Origin: UBA4417 sp031550085
GTDB lineage: Bacteria; Bacteroidota; Bacteroidia; Bacteroidales; UBA4417
Direction of reading: 5' to 3'
DNA length: 64,000 nucleotides
Assembly (NCBI GenBank): GCA_031550085.1
Contig: JAVBOY010000001.1
Span: forward strand, 62,001 to 126,000
The notes beneath the pieces were generated by a model that was not told the origin of the DNA, searched no databases, and was given only the letters and a program-made list of their open reading frames with translations. Positions 9,423 to 17,476 of the stretch are shown piece after piece; position 1 is the stretch's first letter; each line of letters begins with the position of its first letter. The position numbers and the translations under genes are program-made.

Positions 9423-9908
9423 TTAATTCTTGATAATGGTTCTACTGATGGTTAGGACTCCGAGTTTTAGCTTCAGGAAATAGGTTCCTTTGGGTTGGTC
9501 GTCGAGGTCGAGGATATGGTTGCTGCCGGAAAGCACTTGCTTGCGGTAAATGATCTGGCCTTGCTGGTTGTACAGCAGCAGTTCGCCTTGCAGGGTTTCA
9601 TCCGAGGGGGGAATGTCGACACAAAGGCGGTCGGCGGCGGGGTTGGGATAGATTTTTACACTTTCGTTTTGGCCTTGGTAGGTAAGGAATGCCTGGCCGC
9701 CGCCGGGATCGCCTCCGTTGGGATTGTTGGGGTTTCCGGGATCTCCGGGGTTTACCGAAATGTTGCCATCTGTCCGTTCGATCCGGTTGCCGGAGGCATC
9801 GTATTTGATCGAAACTTTTTTAACGTAGGGAGGCGTGACGGCTTTGGACTCTTGTGCCCACAGGTTTAGCGCATACAGGGCGAATGCGAAAAGGATTAGT
9901 TTTTTCAT
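9423..9908 (-). CDS. Secreted protein with T9SS type A sorting domain
   Basis: About 161 residues from the chosen ATG at 9908, which gives a clean signal peptide (MKKLILFAFALYALNLWAQ); a start seven codons earlier is also open. After it come a YD-like motif (KYDASGNRIERT), a Gly/Pro/Asn/Asp-rich linker, and a C-terminal Por-secretion sorting domain of about 75 residues (KIYPNPAADRL ... LYNQQGQIIYRKQ ... GTYFLKL). The sorting domain is the established signal for export by the type IX system and surface attachment in Bacteroidota. The gene precedes the Rhs gene on the same strand, separated by 650 bp of repeats, and may be a surface partner of that locus; this is inference. Confidence 0.8.
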   Translation of the reverse strand: MKKLILFAFALYALNLWAQESKAVTPPYVKKVSIKYDASGNRIERTDGNISVNPGDPGNPNNPNGGDPGGGQAFLTYQGQNESVKIYPNPAADRLCVDIPPSDETLQGELLLYNQQGQIIYRKQVLSGSNHILDLDDQPKGTYFLKLKLGVLTISRTIIKN

Positions 9909-9986
9909 GGGGTTGTTTTTGTGTATCAATGATTTGCTTACTTTGAATTTCCTTACTATGTAAAAGAATCATAAATTTCCAGGGGC

Positions 9987-9994
9987 CAAATATA
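9987..9994 (-). promoter_or_regulatory. Bacteroidota -7 box for the T9SS-sorted protein gene
   Basis: TATATTTG on the minus strand is a perfect match to TAnnTTTG, 78 bp before the chosen start at 9908. An inverted repeat, TAGGATC-C-GATCCTA (10004-10018), lies immediately upstream in the spacer region and could be an operator. No clear -33 TTTG was found, so confidence is moderate. Confidence 0.5.
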
Positions 9995-10003
9995 TTAAAG
10001 TTT

Positions 10004-10018
10004 TAGGATCCGATCCTA
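10004..10018. promoter_or_regulatory. Operator-like inverted repeat overlapping the promoter spacer
   Basis: TAGGATC, a central C, and GATCCTA form perfect 7-bp arms. The site lies 9 bp upstream of the -7 box at 9987-9994, where a bound regulator would contact RNA polymerase. No regulator is known from the sequence. Confidence 0.4.
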
Positions 10019-10050
10019 CAGCCGGAAGAAAAAAAGGGAAATGATTTAAA

Positions 10051-10315
10051 TTTGTTGAATTGTTGAATCGTTGAGGTGTTGAATTGTTTATTGGGTGAAG
10101 GGTGAACAGTGAAGCGTGAACGGGTTCAAGGTGAACGGTAAACTTGTTACCCGTAAACCTGTTAACTAAGAAATTACACTGAGAGTTCACTGAGTTCCGC
10201 TGAGGTTTTCTGTCAACTTATTTACTTTTATCTAAACCTGCTTTCAATTTTTCATTTTCAACTTTCAATTAACCCGTAATTCGCCTCTCGTCACTCGTTA
10301 CTAAATAATTCTCTC
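10051..10315. repeat. Mosaic interspersed repeat region
   Basis: Same module order as at 8787-9422: GTTGAATTGTTGAATCGTTGAGG tract (10051-10091), GGTGAACAGTGAAGCGTGAAC / GGTTCAAGGTGAACGGT module (10095-10143), a CACTGAG..TCACTGAGTTCCGCTGAGG module (about 10174-10220), a TTTCATTTTCAACTTTCAATT tract (10249-10271) and a CTCGTCACTCGTTACTAAATAATTCTCTCGCTT end segment that also occurs at about 11825-11860. No gene seen. Confidence 0.75.
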
Positions 10316-10319
10316 GCTT

Positions 10320-10435
10320 CCCGGATAAAGACCCTTTATGTTCCCGGATAAAGACCTTTTATGTTCCCGGATAAAGACCCTTTATGTTCCCGGATAAAGA
10401 CCCTTTATGTTCCCGGATAAAGACCCTTTATGTTT
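10320..10435. repeat. Tandem array: five copies of a 23-bp unit
   Basis: The unit CCCGGATAAAGACCCTTTATGTT repeats five times with exact 23-bp period (CCGG at 10321, 10344, 10367, 10390, 10413). The second copy has one substitution in the CCCTTT run. There are no spacers, so it is not a CRISPR. The period of 23 is not a multiple of 3 and no reading frame uses it. It lies between the mosaic repeat and the terminator of the HU-like gene. Confidence 0.9.
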
Positions 10436-10442
10436 CCAAAAA

Positions 10443-10476
10443 AAAAGCCTTTTGGCTTACCGTCCAAAAGGCTTTT
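10443..10476 (-). terminator. Intrinsic terminator of the HU-like/DUF4469 gene
   Basis: AAAAGCCTTTTGG and CCAAAAGGCTTTT form a perfect 13-bp stem with an 8-base loop, followed on the minus strand by a run of T. It begins 23 bp after the stop codon at 10499. Confidence 0.85.
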
Positions 10477-10498
10477 CAATCCGGAATTAAAATCCGGT

Positions 10499-11230
10499 TC
10501 AGCTTACGGTTAGAATTTTATCGAACACCGCCGTGCGGGGTTCCTTCAGCAGGGAACTTATCGCATATTGGGTGGTAATTTCCAATTTATACGTTCCTGC
10601 GGACAGCAACGGAATCACCACGATCAGCTCCGCAGGGTTGTTGGTCACGAGGTCGGACGGATCCACAGGGGTACGCCCGCCGCCGGCCTGGTTTACAAAA
10701 TACACGCCGTTGGCCGGGTGGTCGCCGGCAATTTTCAGCTTGTGGCCGTTAATTTTCAGGTTGCGGTTGGGAGTCAGCAGGTCGTTTACGGTGCCGCTCT
10801 TTACATCGGTAACCTGCAGGATGGATAGGCCGCTCTCGGCCACGCCCATCAGCTGTACTTCGATGCCGGGGATTTCCTTGCGCAAAGCCTCGCCCTGGTT
10901 AAACTGGAAAAGCAGGGTGTGTTTGTCGGGCTGAAACGTTTCTGTGGGGCTGTTGAACACGCCCCGGATCAGGGGGGCTGCCGTAAAGTAGCCGGTGTTT
11001 ACCGAAAAACCGTCGCACAATTGATAGGCCATTTCTTTGAAAAACAGTTCCGCCGCATGCTGCATGGAAGCAGCCGATACATCGGCCCCGCCTCGGTTCG
11101 CCGCCGAATCGCAAATTTGACGGATGTTGAGGGATCGTTCCGAAGCTACCCGGGCCGAAAAGTCGTTGGGGTCGTCGGTTAATTGGTTGTCGTACAGGTA
11201 CGCTTTGATTTTATGGAGCAATGTTGCCAT
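10499..11230 (-). CDS. HU-like DNA-binding domain / DUF4469 protein
   Basis: About 243 residues from the ATG at 11230, chosen because the product then begins MATLLHKIKAYLYDN, the usual start of this family, after an A/T-rich leader; an upstream in-frame Met at 11326 is open but gives an unlikely extension. The N-terminal half (about residues 1-105) fits the HU-like DNA-binding domain found in many Bacteroidales proteins; the C-terminal half contains the Ig-like DUF4469 (GIEVQLMGVAESGLSIL, NRNLKINGHKLKIAGD, PAELIVVIPLLSAGTYKLEI). Related proteins are common as short orphan genes in this order, and their role is not established. It stands alone between two repeat regions and has its own terminator. 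Confidence 0.8.
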   Translation of the reverse strand: MATLLHKIKAYLYDNQLTDDPNDFSARVASERSLNIRQICDSAANRGGADVSAASMQHAAELFFKEMAYQLCDGFSVNTGYFTAAPLIRGVFNSPTETFQPDKHTLLFQFNQGEALRKEIPGIEVQLMGVAESGLSILQVTDVKSGTVNDLLTPNRNLKINGHKLKIAGDHPANGVYFVNQAGGGRTPVDPSDLVTNNPAELIVVIPLLSAGTYKLEITTQYAISSLLKEPRTAVFDKILTVS

Positions 11231-11925
11231 AATTTTTTTTTTAAGGGTCAATAATTGGGTAGAATTAAAAGCCGGGGCCGGTTGGCCGGAAGTATTTTCC
11301 ATCCGGGGGAACCGGGCGACGGGCACAGGGATCAGTCATCGTTGGAATCGATAGAATAAGGTTTGATATAGAAAGAACCGGATCTATGGAACGCATCGAT
11401 GCAAATTGCCTGAACCGGGATATAACAAACTATAAATCGGAAAGTTACTAAAAAAGATGTTTTTAAGAGGGTGTTGAGGTGTTGAATCGTTGAACTGTTG
11501 AATTGTTTATTTGTGAACGGTGAAGCGTGAACAGTGAAGGGGCTTAAGGGTTCAAGGTACATGGCGCAGGGTAAAGGGTGAAATCGGGGAAGTTGTGTAA
11601 ATCGAGAAAAGGGTTGGTATGCTTGGCTTTTATCGAATACGATAATCTAATCGAATAATATACTATTGTAATCGCATAGGGTGAAACGTGAACAGTGAAG
11701 GGTGCAGGGTACATGGTGCAGGGTAAAAGGGTTGTTGTTCGTTTTTTGTTGTTTGTTTTCTTGCCATAAAAAAGCCCACTTTCAATTCTCCATTTTCAAC
11801 TTTCAATTAACCCGTAATTCACCTCCCGTCACTCGTTACTAAATAATTCTCTCGCTTTCCGGTGAAAGGGCCTTGGAAATTCCATTGGGGAAGTGGGCGT
11901 CTGGGGAGTTTTTCGCAGATTCTTT
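11231..11925. repeat. Gene-free region with mosaic interspersed repeats
   Basis: No credible gene. The first 240 bp are unremarkable. From 11471 the mosaic modules return: GTTGAGGTGTTGAATCGTTGAACTG (11471-11512), two GTGAACAGTGAAG / GGTACATGG modules (about 11514-11580 and 11681-11729), TTGTTGTTCGTTTTTTGTTG (11728-11765), TTTCAATTCTCCATTTTCAA (11776-11806) and the CACTCGTTACTAAATAATTCTCTCGCTT end segment (about 11825-11860). A 30-bp AAT(C/A)TAATC..ATTGTAATCGCATAGGG segment near 11650-11680 also occurs near 8895-8930. Confidence 0.75.
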
Positions 11926-11953
11926 TTTGCCTCCCGAAAACTATGTACTTTTG
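11926..11953 (+). promoter_or_regulatory. Promoter of ftcD
   Basis: TTTG (11926-11929) and TACTTTTG (11946-11953) match the Bacteroidota -33 and -7 boxes, with 16 bp between them. The -7 box lies 65 bp before the ftcD start. Confidence 0.6.
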
Positions 11954-12018
11954 CCTGTGTTTTGGAAAAAAACAGCTCCAAACGTTCTTTTCAGAGAATC
12001 CAATAAACTAAAAATAAC

Positions 12019-13713
12019 ATGAAACAATTGATCGAGTGCGTTCCTAATTTTAGCGAAGGACGCGATATGAATGTTATCAAACAAATTACCGACCGGATCG
12101 AGGCGTGCGAAGGCGTGCGTTTGCTGGATGTAGATCCGGGCAAAGCGACCAACCGGACCGTGGTTACGTTTGTAGGCACACCCGACTGCGTGGTGGAAGC
12201 CGCTTTTCAGGCGGTAAAAAAAGCGGCCGAAGTAATTGATATGCGCCATCACAAAGGGGAGCATCCGCGTTTCGGAGCGACCGATGTATGTCCGCTGATC
12301 CCTATTGCCGGCATTTCGATGGAAGAAACCGCCGAATATGCGCGTAAATTGGCAAAGCGGCTCGGCGAGGAATTGGGAATTCCTATTTATTGTTATGAAA
12401 ATGCCGCTTTCATCGAGGAGCGCCGTAATCTGGCCAACAACCGTTCGGGCGAATATGAAGGATTGCCTAAAAAATTGGTAGATCCGCACTGGAAACCCGA
12501 TTTCGGCCCCGCCGGATTTAATGAACGGGTTGCTACCACCGGAGCCACTGCCGTCGGAGCGCGTGATTTTTTGGTTGCCTACAACGTCAATTTAAATACG
12601 ACCTCGGTGCGCCGCGCCAATGCCGTGGCTTTCGATATCCGGGAAAAAGGGCGCCCTCTGCGCGAAGGGAACTCCATTACCGGAAAAATTGTGAAAGATG
12701 CAAACGGAAATCCGGTGAATGTTCCCGGTTCGTTAAAAGCATGCAAAGCCATCGGGTGGTATATCGAAGAGTATGGAATAGCCCAGGTATCGGTAAATTT
12801 AACCAATATCAGCATGACACCGGTTCACGTTTGTTTTGAAGAGGCTTGTAAAAAAGCTCAGGAGCGCGGCATGCGCGTTTCGGGTTCCGAGTTGGTGGGA
12901 TTGATCCCGCTCAAAGCGATGCTGGATGCGGGGAAATATTTCCTTCAAAAGCAAAAACGGTCGATCGGCGTATCGGATGAGGAATTGATAAAAATCGCCG
13001 TAAAATCGATGGGCCTGGATGATCTGAAACCCTTTAATCCCAAAGAAAAAATCATCGAGTATTTATTGGAAAATCCTGCCGATAAGAAACTGGTAAGCCT
13101 TACGGTGGAAGGATTTTGTGATGAAACCGCTTCGGAGTCCCCTGCCCCGGGCGGCGGTTCGGTCGCTGCGACCATGGGCGCCATGGGTGTATCGCTGGCG
13201 GCCATGGTTGCCAATCTCTCGAGCCATAAAGCCGGTTGGGATGAGCGTTGGGAAGAATTCGGCGCCTGGGCTGAAAAGGGTCAAAAGCTGAAAGCCGAAT
13301 TATTATACCTAGTGGATGAGGATACCCGCGCCTTCAACTATATTATGGATGCTTTCGGTTTGCCCAAATCAACCGATGCCGAAAAGGCCGCCCGCGATGA
13401 AGCCATTCAAAATGCGACAAAATACGCCATCGAAATTCCATTCCGAGTGATGAAAAAATCGTTCGAAAGTTTTGAAATCATCCGCGCTATGGCAAATATC
13501 GGAAATCCCAATTCGGTAACCGATGCGGGCGTAGGAGCCTTGGCGGCACGTTCCGCCGTGATCGGCGCTTATCTGAATGTAAAAATTAACGCATCTTCCT
13601 TGAAAGACAAAGCTTTCGTCGATAAAATCCTGGCAGAAGCGGAAACTATCCTAAATCAAGCCATTGCACAAGAAACGGAAATCTTGGACGTGGTGAACGA
13701 AAAGATAGCCTAA
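12019..13713 (+). CDS. ftcD: Bifunctional glutamate formimidoyltransferase / formimidoyl-THF cyclodeaminase
   Basis: A 564-residue fusion. Residues 1 to about 300 are the formiminotransferase (MKQLIECVPNFSEGRD, GEHPRFGATDVCPLIP with the catalytic His at 82, SVNLTNISMTP). Residues about 358-560 are the cyclodeaminase (FCDETASESPAPGGGSVAA). The protein moves the formimino group from formiminoglutamate to tetrahydrofolate and deaminates it to 5,10-methenyl-THF, the last steps of histidine degradation to glutamate. Length equals that of known two-domain enzymes. The gene is monocistronic, with its own promoter and terminator, and convergent with eno. Its pathway partner hutU is 25 kb away on the other strand; hutH and hutI are not in the window. 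Confidence 0.95.
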   Translation: MKQLIECVPNFSEGRDMNVIKQITDRIEACEGVRLLDVDPGKATNRTVVTFVGTPDCVVEAAFQAVKKAAEVIDMRHHKGEHPRFGATDVCPLIPIAGISMEETAEYARKLAKRLGEELGIPIYCYENAAFIEERRNLANNRSGEYEGLPKKLVDPHWKPDFGPAGFNERVATTGATAVGARDFLVAYNVNLNTTSVRRANAVAFDIREKGRPLREGNSITGKIVKDANGNPVNVPGSLKACKAIGWYIEEYGIAQVSVNLTNISMTPVHVCFEEACKKAQERGMRVSGSELVGLIPLKAMLDAGKYFLQKQKRSIGVSDEELIKIAVKSMGLDDLKPFNPKEKIIEYLLENPADKKLVSLTVEGFCDETASESPAPGGGSVAATMGAMGVSLAAMVANLSSHKAGWDERWEEFGAWAEKGQKLKAELLYLVDEDTRAFNYIMDAFGLPKSTDAEKAARDEAIQNATKYAIEIPFRVMKKSFESFEIIRAMANIGNPNSVTDAGVGALAARSAVIGAYLNVKINASSLKDKAFVDKILAEAETILNQAIAQETEILDVVNEKIA

Positions 13714-13720
13714 AAACACA

Positions 13721-13759
13721 AAGGCCTCCTGCAAATCCATCGCAGGAGGCCTTATTTTT
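13721..13759 (+). terminator. Intrinsic terminator of ftcD, possibly shared with eno
   Basis: AAGGCCTCCTGC and GCAGGAGGCCTT form a perfect 12-bp stem with a 9-base loop, followed by ATTTTTT on the plus strand and by TTGTGTTTTT on the minus strand, so it may also stop eno transcripts. A second stem, GCAAACAATT/AATTGTTTGC (13763-13786), lies next to it. Confidence 0.85.
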
Positions 13760-13802
13760 TCCGCAAACAATTTTTCAATTGTTTGCTCGATCCAAATCTT
13801 AC

Positions 13803-15092
13803 TTACTTTGCGTATTTAAAGTCTTTTCCTAAATATTTTGCCGTAGCACCTAACGATTCTTCAATACGAAGCAATTGGTTGTATTTTGCAATACGGTCAG
13901 TACGGCTTGCCGAACCGGTTTTGATCAAACCCGTATTTAAAGCAACCGCTAAATCGGCAATGGTCGTATCTTCGGTTTCGCCCGAACGGTGGCTCATGAT
14001 GGCCGTATATCCGTTGCGGTATGCCAGATTCACGGAATCGATGGTTTCGGTCAACGATCCGATCTGATTGACTTTTACGAGAATCGAATTGGCCACTTTC
14101 CGGTCAATGCCCATTTGCAAGCGTTTTACATTGGTTACAAACAAATCATCGCCGACCAATTGGCATTTTTGCCCGATGGTATCGGTCAACAGCTTCCATC
14201 CGTCCCAATCGTCTTCGGCCATTCCGTCTTCAATGCTGATAATGGGGTATTTGCTTACCCAGTTTTTCCAATAGTCTACCATTTGCGCCGGAGTCAGTTT
14301 TTCGCCGGTCGATTTTTTCAAATGATATACTTTTTCGTCGGTCAAATAATACTCGCTCGATGCGGGATCCAGCGCCATAAATACGTCCACACCGGGTTTA
14401 TAACCGGCGCCTTCAATGGCCTGAAGAATCACTTGAACGGCTTCTTCGTTGCTTTTCAAATTAGGAGCAAATCCGCCTTCGTCACCGACGTTGGTGCTAT
14501 AACCGGCATTTTTCAATACGGATTTCAAACTGTGAAATACTTCGGCACCCATGCGTAAGGCTTCGCTAAATGTAGGAGCGCCCACCGGCATAATCATAAA
14601 CTCTTGAAAGTCGATGCTGTTATCGGCATGGGATCCGCCATTGATGATGTTCATCATCGGAATGGGTAAGGTATTGGCATTCACGCCGCCGACATATCGG
14701 TACAAGTATTGTCCGGATTCCTGGGCTGCTGCATTGGCGCATGCCAACGAGACGCCTAAAATGGCATTGGCTCCCAGATTGGATTTGTTCGGTGTTCCGT
14801 CCAGGGCAATCATGCGGGCATCGATTTCGTTTTGATCGGAAACAAACATGCCCTTTAATTCTTCGGCAATCACCTTACTCACGTTTTGAACGGCTTTTAA
14901 AACGCCTTTCCCCAGATATGTTTTTTTGTCGCCGTCGCGTAATTCGCATGCTTCGTGAACTCCGGTTGAAGCGCCCGAAGGGACTGCCGCACGCCCCATG
15001 ATTCCGTTCGATGTCAAAACATCTACTTCAACTGTCGGATTCCCACGGGAATCGAGTATCTGACGACCTGTAATCGAAATTATTTGGCTCAT
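13803..15092 (-). CDS. eno: Enolase
   Basis: A 429-residue enolase (2-phosphoglycerate to phosphoenolpyruvate, glycolysis). Visible signatures: ITGRQILDSRGNPTVEVDV at the N-terminus, AAVPSGASTGVHEACELRD, the Mg-binding and catalytic segments DVFMALDPASSEYY, ISIEDGMAEDDWDGW and LVGDDLFVTN, and the C-terminal LVKVNQIGSLTETI / IMSHRSGETEDTTIADL. Full length. It follows the ribosomal cluster on the same strand but is separated from rplQ by a terminator (15142-15174), so it is probably transcribed separately; no clear TAnnTTTG box was seen before it. Confidence 0.97.
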   Translation of the reverse strand: MSQIISITGRQILDSRGNPTVEVDVLTSNGIMGRAAVPSGASTGVHEACELRDGDKKTYLGKGVLKAVQNVSKVIAEELKGMFVSDQNEIDARMIALDGTPNKSNLGANAILGVSLACANAAAQESGQYLYRYVGGVNANTLPIPMMNIINGGSHADNSIDFQEFMIMPVGAPTFSEALRMGAEVFHSLKSVLKNAGYSTNVGDEGGFAPNLKSNEEAVQVILQAIEGAGYKPGVDVFMALDPASSEYYLTDEKVYHLKKSTGEKLTPAQMVDYWKNWVSKYPIISIEDGMAEDDWDGWKLLTDTIGQKCQLVGDDLFVTNVKRLQMGIDRKVANSILVKVNQIGSLTETIDSVNLAYRNGYTAIMSHRSGETEDTTIADLAVALNTGLIKTGSASRTDRIAKYNQLLRIEESLGATAKYLGKDFKYAK

Positions 15093-15141
15093 AAGTATGT
15101 ATTTTTAATTGGTATAATTATTTTTTTTGCTAAAAGAAAGA

Positions 15142-15174
15142 AAAGGATAAAGTTCTTTAACGACTTTATCCTTT
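15142..15174 (-). terminator. Terminator at the end of the ribosomal gene cluster
   Basis: AAAGGATAAAGT and ACTTTATCCTTT form a perfect 12-bp stem with a 9-base loop, 27 bp after the rplQ stop, followed by TCTTTCTTTT on the minus strand. It closes the rpsL-to-rplQ run. Confidence 0.8.
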
Positions 15175-15200
15175 CGTTTGGTATTTCAAATGCTATTTTA

Positions 15201-15785
15201 CTATTCTGCTTTTTCTTCAGAAGCCTGCTCCTCGGAAGGTTGTTCCACTGCTTCGTCTTTTACTTCTTCCGGTTGGGGTTCTTCTACAACCGGCTTGGGC
15301 TCTTTGGCTTTTTTAGGTTTGGCTTCCTTGGCTTCCGCTTGAACGGGAGCCTCAGTCGTTTTTTTCGTAGAGCGGCGGCGGGCTGTTTTCTTCGCTGCTT
15401 TGGAGTCCTTAGCGGCCAACAAGTTTTCGTTGTAATCAACCAATTCGATCATGCACATTTCGGCATTATCCCCCAAACGAAAACCGGTTTTTAAGATCCG
15501 GGTGTATCCACCGGGCCTTTCGGCTACTTTAACGGAAATTTCACGGAAAAGTTCGGTCACCGCATATTTATCTTGCAGGTAACTGAAAACCGTCCGGCGT
15601 GAGTGGGTACTATCGTTTTTTGCTTTGGTAATCAGCGGTTCAATGTATGTACGTAAAACTTTTGCTTTGGCAAGCGTGGTATTGATCCGCTTGTGCTTGA
15701 TTAACGAGCATGCCATATTAGCGAGCATGGCTTCGCGGTGCGCATTTTTACGTCCTAAATGGTTTATCGCATTTCTGTGTCTCAT
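15201..15785 (-). CDS. rplQ: 50S ribosomal protein L17 with long charged C-terminal tail
   Basis: Residues 1 to about 120 are a normal L17 (MRHRNAINHLGRKNAHREAML, EPLITKAKND, GGYTRILKTGFRLGDNAEM, IELVDYN). The remaining 75 residues are a low-complexity tail rich in Ala, Lys, Glu and Pro (KKAKEPKPVVEEPQPEE region), making it 194 residues against about 120 in E. coli. Extended L17 tails are common in Bacteroidota. Last gene of the cluster, 5 bp after rpoA, as in the usual alpha operon order. Confidence 0.96.
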   Translation of the reverse strand: MRHRNAINHLGRKNAHREAMLANMACSLIKHKRINTTLAKAKVLRTYIEPLITKAKNDSTHSRRTVFSYLQDKYAVTELFREISVKVAERPGGYTRILKTGFRLGDNAEMCMIELVDYNENLLAAKDSKAAKKTARRRSTKKTTEAPVQAEAKEAKPKKAKEPKPVVEEPQPEEVKDEAVEQPSEEQASEEKAE

Positions 15786-15790
15786 TGCAC

Positions 15791-16783
15791 TTATTCCTTA
15801 TCTAATTTATATTTTGCAACATTCATACCGAACTCCAAGCCTTTACTCTTTACAAGGTCTTCGAGTTCCGTCAGTGATTTCTTACCGAAATTCCTGAATT
15901 TTAATAAGTCCCCTTTGTTAAAAGCAACCAATTCACCCAAGGTTTCTACTTCAGCTGCTTTCAAGCAGTTCAAAGCGCGAACCGACAAATCCATATCCGT
16001 TAACTTGCTTTTCAAAAGTTGGCGCAAGTGCAAAGTAGTTTCGTCAAACTCTTCGGAAGTAACCTTTTCTTCAGTCTCAATGATGATTTTTTCATCACTG
16101 AACAGCATAAAGTGGTGAATTAAAATCTTTGCAGCTTCTTTCAATGCATCCTTCGGGTGAATAGAACCGTCGGTTTTTATTTCAAAAACCAATTTATCAT
16201 AGTCCGTTTTTTGTTCCACACGGAAAGGCTCTATGACAAACTTTACATTCTTAATCGGAGTATGGATTGAATCCATAAAAATGGTTCCCAGCGGAGCATG
16301 GGCAACTTTATTTTCTTCCGCCGGAACATATCCTCTGCCTTTGCCGATCGTCAGTTCTATATTCAATTTAACGGAAGGCTCCATATGGCAAATCTCGACA
16401 TCGGGATTCAATACTTGAAAAGAGGTAAGGTGTTTTGAAATTTCATTTGCCGTCAAAACTTCTTTTCCGGACAGGGTAAAGCGTATTGTTTCGCTGTCTT
16501 CGTTTTCAATTTGCTGACGGAAACGGACTTTTTTCAAATTCAGAATAATGTCTGTTACATCCTCAACAACGCCCCGAATGGAAGAAAATTCATGCTCAAC
16601 GCCTTCAATACGTACAGATGTAATTGCAAACCCTTCCAGCGAGGATAACAAGATCCGCCGCAGGGCATTGCCAATTGTGATACCGAAGCCGGGCTCAAGA
16701 GGTCGGAATTCAAAAATTCCAAAGGTCTCGTCGGCCTGTATCATATTAACCTTATCGGGTTTTTGGAATGCTAATATGGCCAT
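15791..16783 (-). CDS. rpoA: RNA polymerase alpha subunit
   Basis: A 330-residue alpha subunit. The N-terminal dimerisation domain has FRPLEPGFGITIGNALRRILLSSLEG and VEHEFSSIRGVVEDVTDIILNLK. The C-terminal domain (from about residue 245) has LTDMDLSVRALNCLKAAEVETL and FRNFGKKSLTELED, the helix-hairpin-helix that contacts upstream DNA and activators. Full length. Alpha-operon order rpsM-rpsK-rpsD-rpoA-rplQ is kept. Confidence 0.97.
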   Translation of the reverse strand: MAILAFQKPDKVNMIQADETFGIFEFRPLEPGFGITIGNALRRILLSSLEGFAITSVRIEGVEHEFSSIRGVVEDVTDIILNLKKVRFRQQIENEDSETIRFTLSGKEVLTANEISKHLTSFQVLNPDVEICHMEPSVKLNIELTIGKGRGYVPAEENKVAHAPLGTIFMDSIHTPIKNVKFVIEPFRVEQKTDYDKLVFEIKTDGSIHPKDALKEAAKILIHHFMLFSDEKIIIETEEKVTSEEFDETTLHLRQLLKSKLTDMDLSVRALNCLKAAEVETLGELVAFNKGDLLKFRNFGKKSLTELEDLVKSKGLEFGMNVAKYKLDKE

Positions 16784-16822
16784 AAAAACTTTTTTGAGTT
16801 AATGAAATGATACAGTTAATTA

Positions 16823-17425
16823 TTATTTCGAATACAATTCGACGATAAGCTGTTCTTTAATATTTTCGGGAATTTCTTCACGCTCGGGCATATTCATGAA
16901 CTTTCCGGTCATGGTAGCGGCATCCCACTCCAACCATGAATATTTGCTTCCGCGGCCGCTCACCGAATTTTGAATTACTTCCAACGATTTCGAACGTTCG
17001 CGAACAGCAATAATGTCGCCAGAACGCAATTCGTAGGAAGGAATGTTTACGATAGACCCGTTAACCGTGATGTGGCGGTGGCCAACCAGTTGACGTGCTG
17101 CGTCACGTGTGGGTGCAATGCCCAAACGGTAAACAACATTATCCAAACGGGCTTCGATTAACTGAAGCAAAATTTGTCCGGTAATTCCTTTTTTGCGGGC
17201 AGCCTTCAAAAAGGTGTTCCTGAACTGGCGTTCCAGAATACCGTAGGTATATTTCGCTTTTTGTTTTTCCTGAAGCTGGATTCCATACTCGCTGGTTTTG
17301 CGACGGCGTTTGTTTCCATGCATTCCCGGAGGATAATTCTTTTTTTCAAAGGTTTTGTCAGGTCCATAAATAGCCTCTTTGAATTTACGAGCTATTTTTG
17401 TTTTCGGTCCAATATATCGAGCCAT
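16823..17425 (-). CDS. rpsD: 30S ribosomal protein S4
   Basis: A 200-residue S4 that binds 16S rRNA and nucleates small-subunit assembly. MARYIGPKTKIARKFKE at the N-terminus; the S4 RNA-binding domain at about 90-155 (RLDNVVYRLGIAPTRDAARQLVGHRHITVNG). The N-terminal region has RRRKTSEYG and no cysteines, so this is the zinc-free form. Confidence 0.97.
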   Translation of the reverse strand: MARYIGPKTKIARKFKEAIYGPDKTFEKKNYPPGMHGNKRRRKTSEYGIQLQEKQKAKYTYGILERQFRNTFLKAARKKGITGQILLQLIEARLDNVVYRLGIAPTRDAARQLVGHRHITVNGSIVNIPSYELRSGDIIAVRERSKSLEVIQNSVSGRGSKYSWLEWDAATMTGKFMNMPEREEIPENIKEQLIVELYSK

Positions 17426-17476
17426 AAAGCTTACGCTATGTTTATTAATACTGATTTTATTTCTTCCGGATTATTT

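Noticed and set aside
10320..10435. Possible CRISPR array
   Set aside because: The five 23-bp units are directly adjacent with no spacers, and there are no cas genes in the window.
11941..12489. 182-codon minus-strand frame overlapping the start of ftcD
   Set aside because: It is the complement of the well-supported ftcD coding frame and its promoter.
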